DNA of 64,000 nt, from assembly GCA_963796225.1 (NCBI GenBank), contig CAWCLK010000018.1, forward strand, positions 8,074 through 72,073. Direction: 5' to 3'. The translations under genes and the position numbers were made by a program. Shown here piece after piece: positions 53,865 through 62,572 of the stretch (its first letter is position 1; the number at the start of each line of letters is the position of its first letter). Source of the DNA: CAWCLK01 sp963796225. GTDB lineage: Bacteria > Actinomycetota > Nitriliruptoria > Nitriliruptorales > Nitriliruptoraceae. The notes under the pieces were generated by a model. It saw only the letters and a program-made list of their open reading frames with translations. It searched no databases and had not been told where the DNA came from.

Positions 53865-55319
53865 TCAGCCGTCGCCCTGGTCGGGCGTCCCCGCGTCGGA
53901 GGCCACGCCGTCGTCGATCGTCAGGCGCACCAGCGGGCCGGACGCGAACAGCCCGCGGGGCGGCTCGACGCCGACCGAGCGCCACGTCGCGGGCGGGATC
54001 CCGAGGTCGGCGAGGTAGAGGTCGCCCACGTAGGGGTGGGTGATGCGCTCGAGCAGCCCCACCTTGGGCGCCCCGAGCGTGACGGTGACGTCGGCCGTGA
54101 CGCACGGCCCACGCAGGCCGATGTCCCCGCCGATGCCGCTGGGCAGGTCGAGGGCCACGACCGGGACGTCGTGCCGGCGCAACCAGGCGGCCACGACCTC
54201 GGCCCGGCCGCGCAGCGGGGGGTCCGCACCGATGCCGAGCATGGCGTCGACCACGGCGTCCCCGGGCGACACGTCCGCGGGGACCTCCTCCCCCACGTGG
54301 GTCACGGCCAGCCCGGCCGTCTCCAGCACGTCCCGTTGCCACGACAGCACGGCGTCGCCGGTCAGCAGCACGCGGACCTCGGCCCCCGCGGCGGCCAGCA
54401 GGCGTGCCGCCACCAGGCCGCCCGCCCCGTTGCCCCCGGTGCCGGCCGCGACCGTGATGGTCGCCCCGTCCAGCGATCGGTCCAGCAGCAACCGCACGGC
54501 GTGGGCGACGCCCCGACCGGCCTGCTCCGCCAACGAGGCCAGGCCGAGGCCGTCGCGCCGCAGGGCGTCGTCCACGGCTCGCATCTGTGCGACCGTGACG
54601 TGCGGGACGTCCGACTGGGGCACGGTCGGCAGGTCCTCCCCCAGCCGGGCGCGGCGCAGGACCGCTGGCGCCTGCTCCCAGGGTCGGACCGCGAGCTCCT
54701 CGTCGAGGTCCTGCGGTGCCGTGCCGTCGCTCCACCCCGGCACGGCCACGTCGAGCATCAGCCCGCACACGATCGCGGTCGCGCCCCACAGCAGGTCGTC
54801 CTCGAGCTGCCACGCCCAGCTCGACCCACGCAACGACAGCGGGACGTGCCGCCACCGGTCGCGTTCGAGCAGCTGTGCCACCGGCACGTGGAGGATCGTG
54901 TCGACCTCCCACGGGTTGGGCCGCAGCTCGTGTGGCGCGACCCACCGTGCGGCGACCGGCACGACCCAGAACCGCGAGGGCGGGATGTAGAACGTGGGGC
55001 CGATGCCGACGACCTCGACCGAGTCGACGTCGAGGCCGACCTCCTCCTCCGCCTCACGGAGCGCGGCCTGCTCGAGGGTCTCGCCCGGGTCCACCCGGCC
55101 GCCCGGGAACGAGACCTGACCGGGGTGGCTGCGCATGTCGCGGCGACGACGGGTCAGGACGATGCGCGGGCCCTCGGCGGTGTCCTCGAGCAGCACGAGC
55201 ACCGCCCCGATGCGGGCGTCGGGCGGGGGTCGGCTGGCCTCCTCGTCCACCTGCGCGAGCGCCTCGCGGAACCGGGGCCAGAACGCGTCGGCGGCGAGGC
55301 GGGGGTCGGCGGACGGCAC
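53865..55319 (-). CDS. fusion: NUDIX (CoA pyrophosphatase type) + YjeF_N (NAD(P)HX epimerase type)
   Basis: 484 residues. Residues 1-180: NUDIX hydrolase with SHPGQVSFPGG (the CoA-pyrophosphatase-specific motif) and a complete Nudix box Gly74 to Leu96 (GX5EX7REUXEEXGU). Residues about 255-480: YjeF_N-type Rossmann domain with VAAGTGGNGAGGLVAARLL, VVDAMLGIGADPPLRG, VVALDLPSGIGGD and VTLGAPKVGLL. The epimerase part lacks the C-terminal dehydratase domain found in bacterial NnrD fusions. Two nucleotide-clean-up activities in one chain is an unusual pairing. Start at ATG 55319. TAGTGT at 55359-55364 may be the -10 box. Confidence 0.85.
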   Translation of the reverse strand: MPSADPRLAADAFWPRFREALAQVDEEASRPPPDARIGAVLVLLEDTAEGPRIVLTRRRRDMRSHPGQVSFPGGRVDPGETLEQAALREAEEEVGLDVDSVEVVGIGPTFYIPPSRFWVVPVAARWVAPHELRPNPWEVDTILHVPVAQLLERDRWRHVPLSLRGSSWAWQLEDDLLWGATAIVCGLMLDVAVPGWSDGTAPQDLDEELAVRPWEQAPAVLRRARLGEDLPTVPQSDVPHVTVAQMRAVDDALRRDGLGLASLAEQAGRGVAHAVRLLLDRSLDGATITVAAGTGGNGAGGLVAARLLAAAGAEVRVLLTGDAVLSWQRDVLETAGLAVTHVGEEVPADVSPGDAVVDAMLGIGADPPLRGRAEVVAAWLRRHDVPVVALDLPSGIGGDIGLRGPCVTADVTVTLGAPKVGLLERITHPYVGDLYLADLGIPPATWRSVGVEPPRGLFASGPLVRLTIDDGVASDAGTPDQGDG

Positions 55320-55358
55320 GGCACCACTCCTTCTCGCGCGCGGACGGGCACCACCGCG

Positions 55359-55364
55359 ACACTA
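55359..55364 (-). promoter_or_regulatory. candidate -10 box (TAGTGT) for the NUDIX-epimerase gene
   Basis: TAGTGT on the minus strand 39 nt before ATG 55319, overlapping the end of the ppx gene. Confidence 0.35.
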
Positions 55365-56291
55365 GGCCAGCTCGAGCACCAGCCCGTCCAGGTTGTCGGC
55401 CGTGGACACGACCACCGCGTCCGCCCCGGCACGGCGCACGACCTGGTCCAGCACGAGGACACCCGCGGCCACGACGTCCTCACGGCCGGGCACCACCGCC
55501 GGAAGGGCGGCGCGCTCGGCGACGGGCATCGCGAGCAGGCGGTCGGTCCATGCCGACAGGGCGTCGACGGGGACGACGTGCCCGTGCACCGACGGGTCGT
55601 CGCCGGTCGTCCCGCCCCCGGCGTGCAGGGCAGCCAGCGTGGTGGCGGTGCCGGACACGGCCACCACCGTGCGGACCGTCGCGAGCTGCGCCCCGCCCCG
55701 GGCCAGCACCTCGACCGCGTCGTCCAGGGCCCGCTCCACCATGGCGCGGGCGTCGTCGACCTGGGCCGCCGTGGGCGGGTCACCGGGCAGGCAGCGTTCC
55801 GTCACCCGGACGGACCCGACCTGCATGGAGTGGGCGGCGACGACGCCCGTCGCCCCACCGACGACCAGCTCGGTCGAGCCACCGCCGACGTCGCAGACCA
55901 GCGTGGGCGGGGCGACGTCGAGCTGCGAGGTCGCGCCGCGGTACGACAGGCGGGCCTCGTCCTCGCCGGGCACGACCTCGGGGCGCACCCCGGTCAGCGC
56001 GAGCACCTGCTCGACGTACGCATCGCGGTTGGCGGCGTCCCGGACGGCCGAGGTGGCGGCGATCCGCACGTCGGCGGGGGCGACGCCGGCCGCGACCCAG
56101 CAGTCGCGGTACTCGGCGAGCACGTCGAGGGTGCGCTGCAGGGCCTCGGGGGCCAACCGCCCCGTGGCGTCCACGCCCTGCCCGAGCCGGGTGACCGTCG
56201 ATCGCCGCTCGAGCTCGCGCCCCGCGGCGTCGACGACGAGCAGGCGGGTCGAGTTCGTGCCGCTGTCGACCGCGGCGCGGGGCCGGCTCAC
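55362..56291 (-). CDS. ppx: Ppx/GppA family phosphatase
   Basis: 309 residues, ASKHA fold: VDSGTNSTRLLVV (phosphate 1), ATSAVRDAANR, the P-loop DVGGGSTELVVGG, and AVSGTATTLAAL. The short single-core form lacks the C-terminal HD domain of E. coli GppA and matches mycobacterial Ppx1/2-type enzymes, which degrade polyphosphate or pppGpp/pyrophosphate-like substrates. The start overlaps the DUF501 stop (ATGA). In Mycobacterium the same order, eno-ftsB-DUF501-ppx, is found. Confidence 0.9.
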   Translation of the reverse strand: MSRPRAAVDSGTNSTRLLVVDAAGRELERRSTVTRLGQGVDATGRLAPEALQRTLDVLAEYRDCWVAAGVAPADVRIAATSAVRDAANRDAYVEQVLALTGVRPEVVPGEDEARLSYRGATSQLDVAPPTLVCDVGGGSTELVVGGATGVVAAHSMQVGSVRVTERCLPGDPPTAAQVDDARAMVERALDDAVEVLARGGAQLATVRTVVAVSGTATTLAALHAGGGTTGDDPSVHGHVVPVDALSAWTDRLLAMPVAERAALPAVVPGREDVVAAGVLVLDQVVRRAGADAVVVSTADNLDGLVLELA

Positions 56292-56932
56292 GCGTCGGCG
56301 TCCGGTGCCAGGCCCTCGTCACGCAGCCGCTGCGACCACACGGCGATCTCGTCCTCGTCCACGCACGGCCCGCTGCACGGCACGGGGCGGGCCGCGTCGA
56401 CGGTCCATGCCCCGACGGGCGAGTCACCGGTGGCGAGCTCGTGGGCGGCATGGACGTGCAGGCACTTCACGTAGCGCGGGTTGCCGCCGGCGTAGGGGTC
56501 ACCGGGCAGGGGGCCGCCGAGCTCGTCGCGGAACGCGCGGTAGCGCTCCTGGGCGGCGGCGTGGGCCGCCTGGAAGTCGGGATCGTCCTCGAGGCGCTGG
56601 TTGATGCCGACCATGGACTGGTCGGCCTCGAGCCGGCCGATCTGCGAGCGCAGGGCCGGGCACGTCTGCCAGAAGACCGTCGGGAACGGGGTCCCGTCGG
56701 GCAGGCGGGGATCGACCCGCACCACGGTGGGCAGGCCGTAGGCGCACCGATGCACCACGGCCGAGCGACCGCGGGCGGGGCGCCCGAGCTGGGCGGACAC
56801 GACGGCGCGCTCCGCGAGGTCCGTGGCGGGAGCCTCGGCGGAGCGCGTGTACGTGGCCTCGGGGTCGGGGACGACCGGGTCCGGCACCGGGGGGTGCGGC
56901 TCGCTGGTCCCCGTGTGGCCAGCGGGGGGCAT
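56288..56932 (-). CDS. DUF501 domain protein
   Basis: 214 residues. VSAQLGRPARGRSAVVHRCAYGLPTVVRVDPRLPDGTPFPTVFWQTCPAL and PRYVKCLHVHAAHELATGDSPVG are the DUF501 signature; conserved Cys (RC, TCP, KCLH, CSGPC) suggest a metal site. Function unknown, but it sits between ftsB and ppx in most actinobacteria. Starts with ATG at 56932 sharing one base with the S1 stop (TGATG). The first 45 residues are Pro-rich and not conserved-looking, so a later start is possible. Confidence 0.8.
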   Translation of the reverse strand: MPPAGHTGTSEPHPPVPDPVVPDPEATYTRSAEAPATDLAERAVVSAQLGRPARGRSAVVHRCAYGLPTVVRVDPRLPDGTPFPTVFWQTCPALRSQIGRLEADQSMVGINQRLEDDPDFQAAHAAAQERYRAFRDELGGPLPGDPYAGGNPRYVKCLHVHAAHELATGDSPVGAWTVDAARPVPCSGPCVDEDEIAVWSQRLRDEGLAPDADA

Positions 56933-57339
56933 CAGCTGACGCGGCCTCGACGCTGGCGGCGAGCCTCACCCTGGATCATCTGGGACTTGTGCATGAAGCG
57001 ACGGAGCCGCTTGTTGAAGTCCTTGTCCAGCTTGGACCGCAGGTTCGGGGTCTCCTCGTCCTCCCAGTCGGGCTGTGCCCGCTTGATGGAGAGGTCGACC
57101 TTGCCGTCGTCCTTGACGTCGAGGACCTTGACGTCGACCTCGTCACCCTCGGCCAGGTAGGCGTAGATGTTCTCGACGAAGTCGCTGTCGACCTCGGAGA
57201 CGTGGACCAGACCGGTGACGGCGTTGCCGTCCTCCAGCGGGATCTCGACGAACGCGCCGTACTCCTCGAGCCGGACGACCTTGCCCTTCACGATGTTGCC
57301 CTGCAGGTTGATCAACTCCTCGGGGGTCCGCCTGACCAT
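56932..57339 (-). CDS. S1-domain RNA-binding protein
   Basis: About 135 residues. The S1 fold is plain: VKGKVVRLEEYGAFVEIP, VTGLVHVSEVDSDFVENIY, EGDEVDVKVLDVKDDGKVDLSIKRA. A basic C-terminal tail (NKRLRRFMHKSQMIQGEARRQRRGR) probably helps RNA binding. It resembles actinobacterial S1 proteins of general stress/ribosome association; target unknown. ATG 57339 is used; the frame is open upstream to 57495, but that part is Pro/Arg-rich and family members start near here. First gene of a run with DUF501 and ppx. Confidence 0.8.
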   Translation of the reverse strand: MVRRTPEELINLQGNIVKGKVVRLEEYGAFVEIPLEDGNAVTGLVHVSEVDSDFVENIYAYLAEGDEVDVKVLDVKDDGKVDLSIKRAQPDWEDEETPNLRSKLDKDFNKRLRRFMHKSQMIQGEARRQRRGRVS

Positions 57340-57585
57340 GTCGCGCAGCACGGTCGGGACCCGGGTCACGCCGCGCGGGGCGGCGTACGGATTGTGGGGA
57401 ATGGACCCGGCAGGTGGAACGCCGGGGCGCGGCACGACGGCCCCGTGGGGCCAGCATGCGCTGCACACGGTACGGCGCACCCTTCGGACCGGCAAGACCG
57501 GCGGGACAGGGCCCCGTGAGCGACCCCCGGGACCGACCCCCGACCGACCCCCTTGACCGACCTCCGGGATCGTGCCAAACTATGC

Positions 57586-57610
57586 GTTACAAATCATTGC
57601 TGATTGTAAC
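57586..57610. promoter_or_regulatory. inverted repeat in the promoter of the diiron gene
   Basis: GTTACAA-N11-TTGTAAC with perfect 7-bp arms (also TCA/TGA inside), in an AT-rich patch of an otherwise very GC-rich window. It lies 32 nt before ATG 57642. TTGACC at 57553-57558 and AAACTAT at 57577-57583 could be -35 and -10. Apart from these, the 302-bp gap 57340-57641 shows only GC-rich sequence with no other feature that I can support. Confidence 0.6.
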
Positions 57611-57641
57611 ATCCCGGCGCGACATCGCGAGGAGCCGCTGC

Positions 57642-58763
57642 ATGAGCACCCACCACTACGCCGTCCCGCTGCAGCAGACCCGGTGGAACATCCCCGGGGT
57701 GACCTCCGAGGTCAGCTTCAACTGGGAGTACGACGGGGGGCGGGAGCGGCTGCTCAACCTGTACGACAAGGGCAAGCAGAAGCAGTGGGACGCCCAGGTG
57801 CGCATCGACTGGGACCAGGACATCGACCCCAGCGACACGTCGGCGGCACCGGACGAGATCCTGCCGATCTTCGGGTCGGAGACGTGGGAGAAGCTCTCGC
57901 GCGCCGAGAAGGACCAGGTCCGCCACCACTACATGGCCTGGACGAACTCGCAGTTCCTCCACGGCGAGCAGGGGGCACTCATCTGCGCGGCCAAGATCGT
58001 GGAGACCACCCCGGACATCGACTCGAAGTTCTACGCCGCGACCCAGACGATGGACGAGGCCCGCCACGTCGAGACGTACGCGAAGTTCCTCAACGAGAAG
58101 GTCCAGCTGGCCTACCCGATCAACGAGTCGCTGCAGGCGCTGATCGCCGACACCCTCAACGACAGCCGCTGGGACATGACCTTCCTCGGCATGCAGGTGC
58201 TCATCGAGGGTGTCGCGCTGGCGGCGTTCTCGATGATCCGCGACTTCACCCAGCAGCCCCTGGCCAAGTCGCTCAACGCCTACATCATGCAGGACGAGGC
58301 CCGGCACGTGGCGTTCGGCCGGCTGGCCCTCAAGGACGCCTACGCCGACCTGACCGAGGCCGAGCGCGCCGAGCGCGAGGAGTTCGTCATCGAGGGCTCC
58401 TACCTCCTGCGCGACCGGTTCCTGGCGAGCGAGGTGTGGGAGACCCTCGGCTTCGACGCCGACGCCATGACGGCCTACGTCGACCAGGCCCAGATCATGG
58501 GCGAGTTCCGCAAGGCCCTGTTCAGCCGCGTGGTGCCCTGCGTGAAGGACATCGGCCTGTGGGGCCCGCAGGTCCAGCAGGCCTACGCCGACATGGGGGT
58601 CCTGGACTTCCAGGACCTCGACCTCGACGCCCTGTCGCAGAACGACGACGACGTCGCCGAGGAGATGGAGCGCATGCTCGCGGGGCGGCAGGAGACCGGC
58701 ACGCTCGAGCCCGACGACGGGTCACGCGCCCACGCGCTCGCCGACACCGCCAGCGAGGCCTGA
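57642..58763 (+). CDS. ferritin-like diiron protein (AurF-like / R2-like oxygenase)
   Basis: 373 residues, mainly helical, with a complete diiron ligand set in helix pairs: Glu109 (GEQ), Glu139 and His142 (MDEARH), Glu189 (VLIEG), Glu219 and His222 (QDEARH). This ExxH-type set is used by AurF N-oxygenase, R2 and fatty-acid desaturase-like proteins to activate O2. Length and first helices resemble actinobacterial ferritin-like proteins annotated near AurF. Substrate unknown. GAGGAG precedes ATG 57642. It is transcribed alone against its neighbours, with an inverted repeat upstream, so it may be separately regulated. Confidence 0.85.
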   Translation: MSTHHYAVPLQQTRWNIPGVTSEVSFNWEYDGGRERLLNLYDKGKQKQWDAQVRIDWDQDIDPSDTSAAPDEILPIFGSETWEKLSRAEKDQVRHHYMAWTNSQFLHGEQGALICAAKIVETTPDIDSKFYAATQTMDEARHVETYAKFLNEKVQLAYPINESLQALIADTLNDSRWDMTFLGMQVLIEGVALAAFSMIRDFTQQPLAKSLNAYIMQDEARHVAFGRLALKDAYADLTEAERAEREEFVIEGSYLLRDRFLASEVWETLGFDADAMTAYVDQAQIMGEFRKALFSRVVPCVKDIGLWGPQVQQAYADMGVLDFQDLDLDALSQNDDDVAEEMERMLAGRQETGTLEPDDGSRAHALADTASEA

Positions 58764-58789
58764 GCCGACGCGACCGGACGGCGCCGCCG

Positions 58790-59329
58790 TCACCCGAAGA
58801 GCCCCGTGAGGCCGTCCCAGGCCGTCCGGAACCACGGGCGCGGGGCGGGGTCCTCGACGGTCAGGATCTCGCCGATCTCGGAGGTGTCGCGCTCGGGCGG
58901 CACCACGACGTACGGGACCTCGCCGGGCTTGACGTAGCCGTAGCGTTCGCGCGCCAGCAGCTCCTGGTAGGTCGGGTCACGCAGGTCCTCGGCGCGCTGC
59001 GACAGCTCGCCGTTGGCCTCGTCCAGCACCGTCAGCTGGCGGTCCAGCAGGTCGACGCGGTCACGTTGGTCGAGGTAGGACCGCAGCGGTCCGCTGATGA
59101 CCATCACCCCGAGCGCGAGCAGGACCAGCAGGCCGAGCACGAACGGTCGGTCGCCCGACAGGGCCCGCCGGACCGAGTGCGTCGCCACGTACGCGGCGTC
59201 GTCCACCTGCCGGGCGATGCGCTGGACGGGCACCGGGGCGCGGTTCTCGCCGCCGCGGACCCGCCGGCGCGTGGCGGCGCGCAACGCGCGGCGACGATCG
59301 CGGCGGGACGGGTGCGCGGCGATGGACAT
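58790..59329 (-). CDS. septum formation initiator family protein, FtsB/DivIC
   Basis: 179 residues. A basic N-tail (SRRDRRRALRAATRRRVRGG), one membrane span (FVLGLLVLLALGVMVISGPL), a coiled coil (YLDQRDRVDLLDRQLTVLDEANGELSQ) and the LARERYGYVKPGEVPYVVVPPE motif that defines the DivIC/FtsB family. It helps to hold the divisome together at the septum. ATG 59329 has GAGGTCACC upstream. It follows eno by 19 nt, as in mycobacteria (Rv1023-Rv1024). Confidence 0.88.
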   Translation of the reverse strand: MSIAAHPSRRDRRRALRAATRRRVRGGENRAPVPVQRIARQVDDAAYVATHSVRRALSGDRPFVLGLLVLLALGVMVISGPLRSYLDQRDRVDLLDRQLTVLDEANGELSQRAEDLRDPTYQELLARERYGYVKPGEVPYVVVPPERDTSEIGEILTVEDPAPRPWFRTAWDGLTGLFG

Positions 59330-59348
59330 GGTGACCTCGGGCGGTGTG

Positions 59349-60656
59349 TCAGCGGAACCGGGGGAAGGCGTCGCGCCCGGCGTAGCGGGCCTGATCACCG
59401 AGCCGCTCCTCGATGCGGAGCAGCTGGTTGTACTTGGCGACCCGGTCGGAACGGGCGGGGGCGCCGGTCTTGATCTGGCCCGCGTTGACCGCGACCGCGA
59501 TGTGGGCGATCGTCGAGTCCTCGGTCTCGCCGGAGCGGTGGCTGACCATGTTGCGGTAGCCGGCCCGGTGGGCCATCTCCATGGTCTGGAAGGTCTCGGT
59601 GAGCGTGCCGATCTGGTTGACCTTCACGAGGACCGCGTTGGCCACGCCGAGCTCGAGCCCCTTGCGCAGCCGCGTCACGTTGGTGACGAACAGGTCGTCA
59701 CCGACGAGCTGGACGCGGTCACCGAGCGCTCGGGTGTGCTGCTGCCAGCCGTCCCAGTCGTCCTCGTCCATGCCGTCCTCGACGGAGACGATCGGGTAGC
59801 GGTCGACGAGGTCGGTCAGCCAGTCGACGTGCTCGGCGGGCGACAGGGACCGCCCCTCGCCGGCGAGCTCGTAGGTCCCGCCGTCCCCATTGGCGCCCCC
59901 CTGGGCGACGTAGTACTCCGAGGAGGCCACGTCGAGCGCGAGCGCGACGTCCTCGCCCGGGGCGTAGCCGGCGGCCTCGATGGCCTCGAGGATGAGGTCC
60001 AGGGCGGCGTCGTTGGTGGGCAGGCTGGGCGCGAAGCCACCCTCGTCGCCCAGTCCGGTCGACAGCTCGCGCTGGCCGAGGACCTTCTTGAGCTGGTGGT
60101 AGACCTCGGCACCGGTGCGCAGGGCCTCGCGGAAGCTGGACGCCCCGATCGGGGCGATCATGAACTCCTGGACGTCGACGTTGGAGTCGGCGTGGGCGCC
60201 GCCGTTGAGGATGTTCATCATCGGCACGGGCAGGACGTGCGCGGCCGGGCCACCGAGGTACTCGTACAGGGCCAGGCCGGCGTCGGCGGCGGCGGCCCGC
60301 GCCACGGCCATCGAGACGCCGAGCAGGGCGTTGGCCCCGAGGTTGCCCTTGTCGTCGGTGCCGTCGAGGTCGATCAGCGCGTCGTCGACCTGGCGCTGCC
60401 GGGCAGCGTCGAGCGAATCCACCAGGGCGGGGGCGATCTGCTCGTTGACGTTGGCCACGGCCCGGGTGACGCCCTTGCCGCCGTAGCGGTCGCCGCCGTC
60501 GCGCAGCTCGACCGCCTCGAACTCGCCCGTCGAGGCCCCGGAGGGCACGGCTGCGCGCCCGAATCCGCCAGCTGCGGTCCTCACCTCGACCTCAACTGTA
60601 GGGTTACCCCGCGAGTCGAGGATCTCTCGGGCATGGATTCGCGTGATCGTGCTCAA
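59349..60656 (-). CDS. eno: enolase (phosphopyruvate hydratase)
   Basis: 435 residues; 2-phosphoglycerate to PEP. ITRIHAREILDSRGNPTVEVEV, PSGASTGEFEAVELRDGG, GLGDEGGFAPSL, YPIVSVEDGMDEDDWDG, LVGDDLFVTN and VSHRSGETEDSTIAH (catalytic Glu/Lys and Mg ligands) are all standard. No ATG or GTG lies at the expected point. TTG 60656 gives the usual length and has GAGGTG just upstream, so I take it as the start. Promoter candidate at 60721-60750. Confidence 0.95.
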   Translation of the reverse strand: MSTITRIHAREILDSRGNPTVEVEVRTAAGGFGRAAVPSGASTGEFEAVELRDGGDRYGGKGVTRAVANVNEQIAPALVDSLDAARQRQVDDALIDLDGTDDKGNLGANALLGVSMAVARAAAADAGLALYEYLGGPAAHVLPVPMMNILNGGAHADSNVDVQEFMIAPIGASSFREALRTGAEVYHQLKKVLGQRELSTGLGDEGGFAPSLPTNDAALDLILEAIEAAGYAPGEDVALALDVASSEYYVAQGGANGDGGTYELAGEGRSLSPAEHVDWLTDLVDRYPIVSVEDGMDEDDWDGWQQHTRALGDRVQLVGDDLFVTNVTRLRKGLELGVANAVLVKVNQIGTLTETFQTMEMAHRAGYRNMVSHRSGETEDSTIAHIAVAVNAGQIKTGAPARSDRVAKYNQLLRIEERLGDQARYAGRDAFPRFR

Positions 60657-60720
60657 CGTGCACCTCGGCGTGGACCCCTGGCGGTGGTCGCCGTCCCGGC
60701 TCATGGCGACGGACGCACGG

Positions 60721-60750
60721 ACCGTACGGCACGCGCGCAACCTCGCACAA
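60721..60750 (-). promoter_or_regulatory. candidate eno promoter
   Basis: On the minus strand TTGTGC (60745-60750) and TACGGT (60721-60726) are separated by 18 bp, 64 nt before the TTG start. Confidence 0.45.
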
Positions 60751-60819
60751 CACCCTCGACCCCAACTTGACCCTCAGTTGGGCGCCGTCCGCGCACCTGT
60801 GTGCGCAGAGTCGGGCAGA

Positions 60820-61338
60820 TCAGCGAGCGTCGGGCAGTCGCCAGACCTGTCGGGCCACCGCGCCGGCGGCCACGCCGATCGCCAGCCCCACGGCGACGCC
60901 GGTCCCCCGGCGGTCGGCGACCAGGGCACCGGCGACCGCACCTGCCAGGCCCGCACCGGCCAGGATGGCCGCATCCGGCGGGGGCTGGCGGCCGGCCCGG
61001 AACTGGTCGAGCGCGACGACGTCGGCGTCGGGCGGGTCCCATCCCTGCAGCGGGTCACGGCCCCCGTCGTCGGTCGTGCGGACCTGGCCCGGATCGAGGT
61101 CGGGCGGTCGCACCGACAGGTCGTCGGGGTCCGGCGTCGTGTCGTCCCGCAGCTCGGCCGCTCCCGCAGGTTCCTCCGACGGCCCCTCGGGTGAGGCGGC
61201 CTGGCCCAGCACCTCGGGGAAGTGGGCCGAGGACAGGCGCAACCCGCACTTGGGGCAGTCCGCCGGTTCGGTCGCGAGGTTCTGCACGAAGGCCTTCGCG
61301 AGGAAGCGACCGCACTCGGGGCACTGCGCGGGGGGCAC
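60820..61338 (-). CDS. zinc-ribbon membrane protein, unknown function
   Basis: 172 residues: two Cys knuckles near the N-terminus (QCPECGRFLAK and DCPKCGLRL) that would hold one zinc, an acidic middle, and a C-terminal glycine-zipper membrane hairpin (AILAGAGLAGAVAGALVADRRGTGVAVGLAIGVAAGAVA). Small proteins of this build in actinobacteria have no known role. GTG 61338 has AGGAG just upstream. It lies between mazG and eno, where mycobacteria have no such gene. Confidence 0.65.
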   Translation of the reverse strand: MPPAQCPECGRFLAKAFVQNLATEPADCPKCGLRLSSAHFPEVLGQAASPEGPSEEPAGAAELRDDTTPDPDDLSVRPPDLDPGQVRTTDDGGRDPLQGWDPPDADVVALDQFRAGRQPPPDAAILAGAGLAGAVAGALVADRRGTGVAVGLAIGVAAGAVARQVWRLPDAR

Positions 61339-61365
61339 GAGGACTCCTACCGACGACTCCCCGCA

Positions 61366-61371
61366 ACCCTA
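61366..61371 (-). promoter_or_regulatory. candidate -10 box (TAGGGT) for the zinc-ribbon gene
   Basis: TAGGGT on the minus strand 27 nt before GTG 61338, in the short gap after mazG. Confidence 0.35.
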
Positions 61372-61406
61372 CTGGGGGACGGCTCGCCGGGCCCCCTTCG
61401 ACCGGG

Positions 61407-62567
61407 TCACCAGCCCGCCGCCTTCACGGCGTTCCACAGCTCCAGCCACTCGGCGGGGGCCAGGTCGCCCGGCTCGCGGCCCTGGGACTGCGCCTTCGAC
61501 AGGACGCGCTCGAACCGGGTGCGGAACCGCCCCGTCGCGCCCCGCAACGCCGTCTCGGCGTCGACGTCGAGCTCGCGGGCGAGCCCCACCACGGCCTGCA
61601 GCAGGTCGCCGACCTCGTCGGCCACGTCGTCGGGCTCGGCGTCGAGCACCTCGTCGAGCTCCTCGCGGACCTTGGCGACGACCTGGTCCCGGGCGCCCCA
61701 GGCGAAGCCCTGCTTGCCGGCCTTGCGCTGCAGCTCCTGGGCCAGCATGAGGGCGGGCAGGGCCGTGGGCACACCGTCGAAGGGGCCGGTCCGTTCGGGC
61801 TTCTCCTCGGCCTTGAGCTGGTCCCAGTTGGCCTGGACCTCCTCGGGCGTGGACGCGTCCCCGTCCCCGAAGACGTGCGGGTGGCGCCGGACGAGCTTGT
61901 CGGCGATCCCCGTGGCGACCTCGTCGATGCCGAAGGCACGCCGGTCGAAGGCCACCTGGGCGTGGAACACCACCTGCAGGAGCACATCGCCGAGCTCCTC
62001 GGCGATGTGGGCGTCGTCGCCGGACTCGATGGCGTCGAGCAGCTCGTAGGACTCCTCGAGCAGGTGGCGGGCCAGGCTGGCGTGGTCCTGCTGCAGGTCC
62101 CACGGGCACCCGGTCTCGGGGTGGCGCAGGGCGGCCATGACCTCGACCAGCCGCAGCAGCTCGAGCCCCCGCGGGGCCCCGACGAGGAAGACGAACTCGA
62201 CCTCGACGCCGCCGGCCTTGGCCGCCTCCATGCCGAGCGTCCGGCCGAACCCCTCGTCGCCGGGCCCCTGCAGGTAGGCGACGTCACCGTCGGCGACGGC
62301 CTCGAGCAGGCCACGGGCGAGCCGCACGTCCTCGGCCGCTCCCCCCGCCGCCATGAGGTTCATGCCGCGGACGTCGCTGGCGGCGGCAGACGGGGTGGCC
62401 GTCTCGATGGCGAAACCGGCCGCGGCGAGCGCCGGCACGGCCGGGTGCTGGTCAGGGTCGCGGGCCAGGATCCGCTGGACCTCGCCGAGGGCCTGGTACG
62501 CCGCCGGCGGCAGCAGCCCCGGCAGGGCCGCGGAGGTCTCGATCAGGACCAGGCGCGGGTCGGACAC
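61407..62567 (-). CDS. mazG: MazG family nucleoside triphosphate pyrophosphohydrolase
   Basis: 386 residues; hydrolyses NTPs and dNTPs to NMP and PPi, a house-cleaning role. An N-terminal region (about 140 residues) precedes the first MazG domain, CPWDLQQDHASLARHLLEESYELLDAIESGDDAHIAEELGDVLLQVVFHA, with its EExxE and ExxD metal motifs. The second, weaker domain follows (VREELDEVLDAEPDDVADEVGDLLQAVVGL). GTG 62567 is 5 nt after the SurA-like gene. Order mazG-lipoprotein-eno matches mycobacteria. Confidence 0.92.
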   Translation of the reverse strand: MSDPRLVLIETSAALPGLLPPAAYQALGEVQRILARDPDQHPAVPALAAAGFAIETATPSAAASDVRGMNLMAAGGAAEDVRLARGLLEAVADGDVAYLQGPGDEGFGRTLGMEAAKAGGVEVEFVFLVGAPRGLELLRLVEVMAALRHPETGCPWDLQQDHASLARHLLEESYELLDAIESGDDAHIAEELGDVLLQVVFHAQVAFDRRAFGIDEVATGIADKLVRRHPHVFGDGDASTPEEVQANWDQLKAEEKPERTGPFDGVPTALPALMLAQELQRKAGKQGFAWGARDQVVAKVREELDEVLDAEPDDVADEVGDLLQAVVGLARELDVDAETALRGATGRFRTRFERVLSKAQSQGREPGDLAPAEWLELWNAVKAAGW

Positions 62568-62572
62568 GTCGA

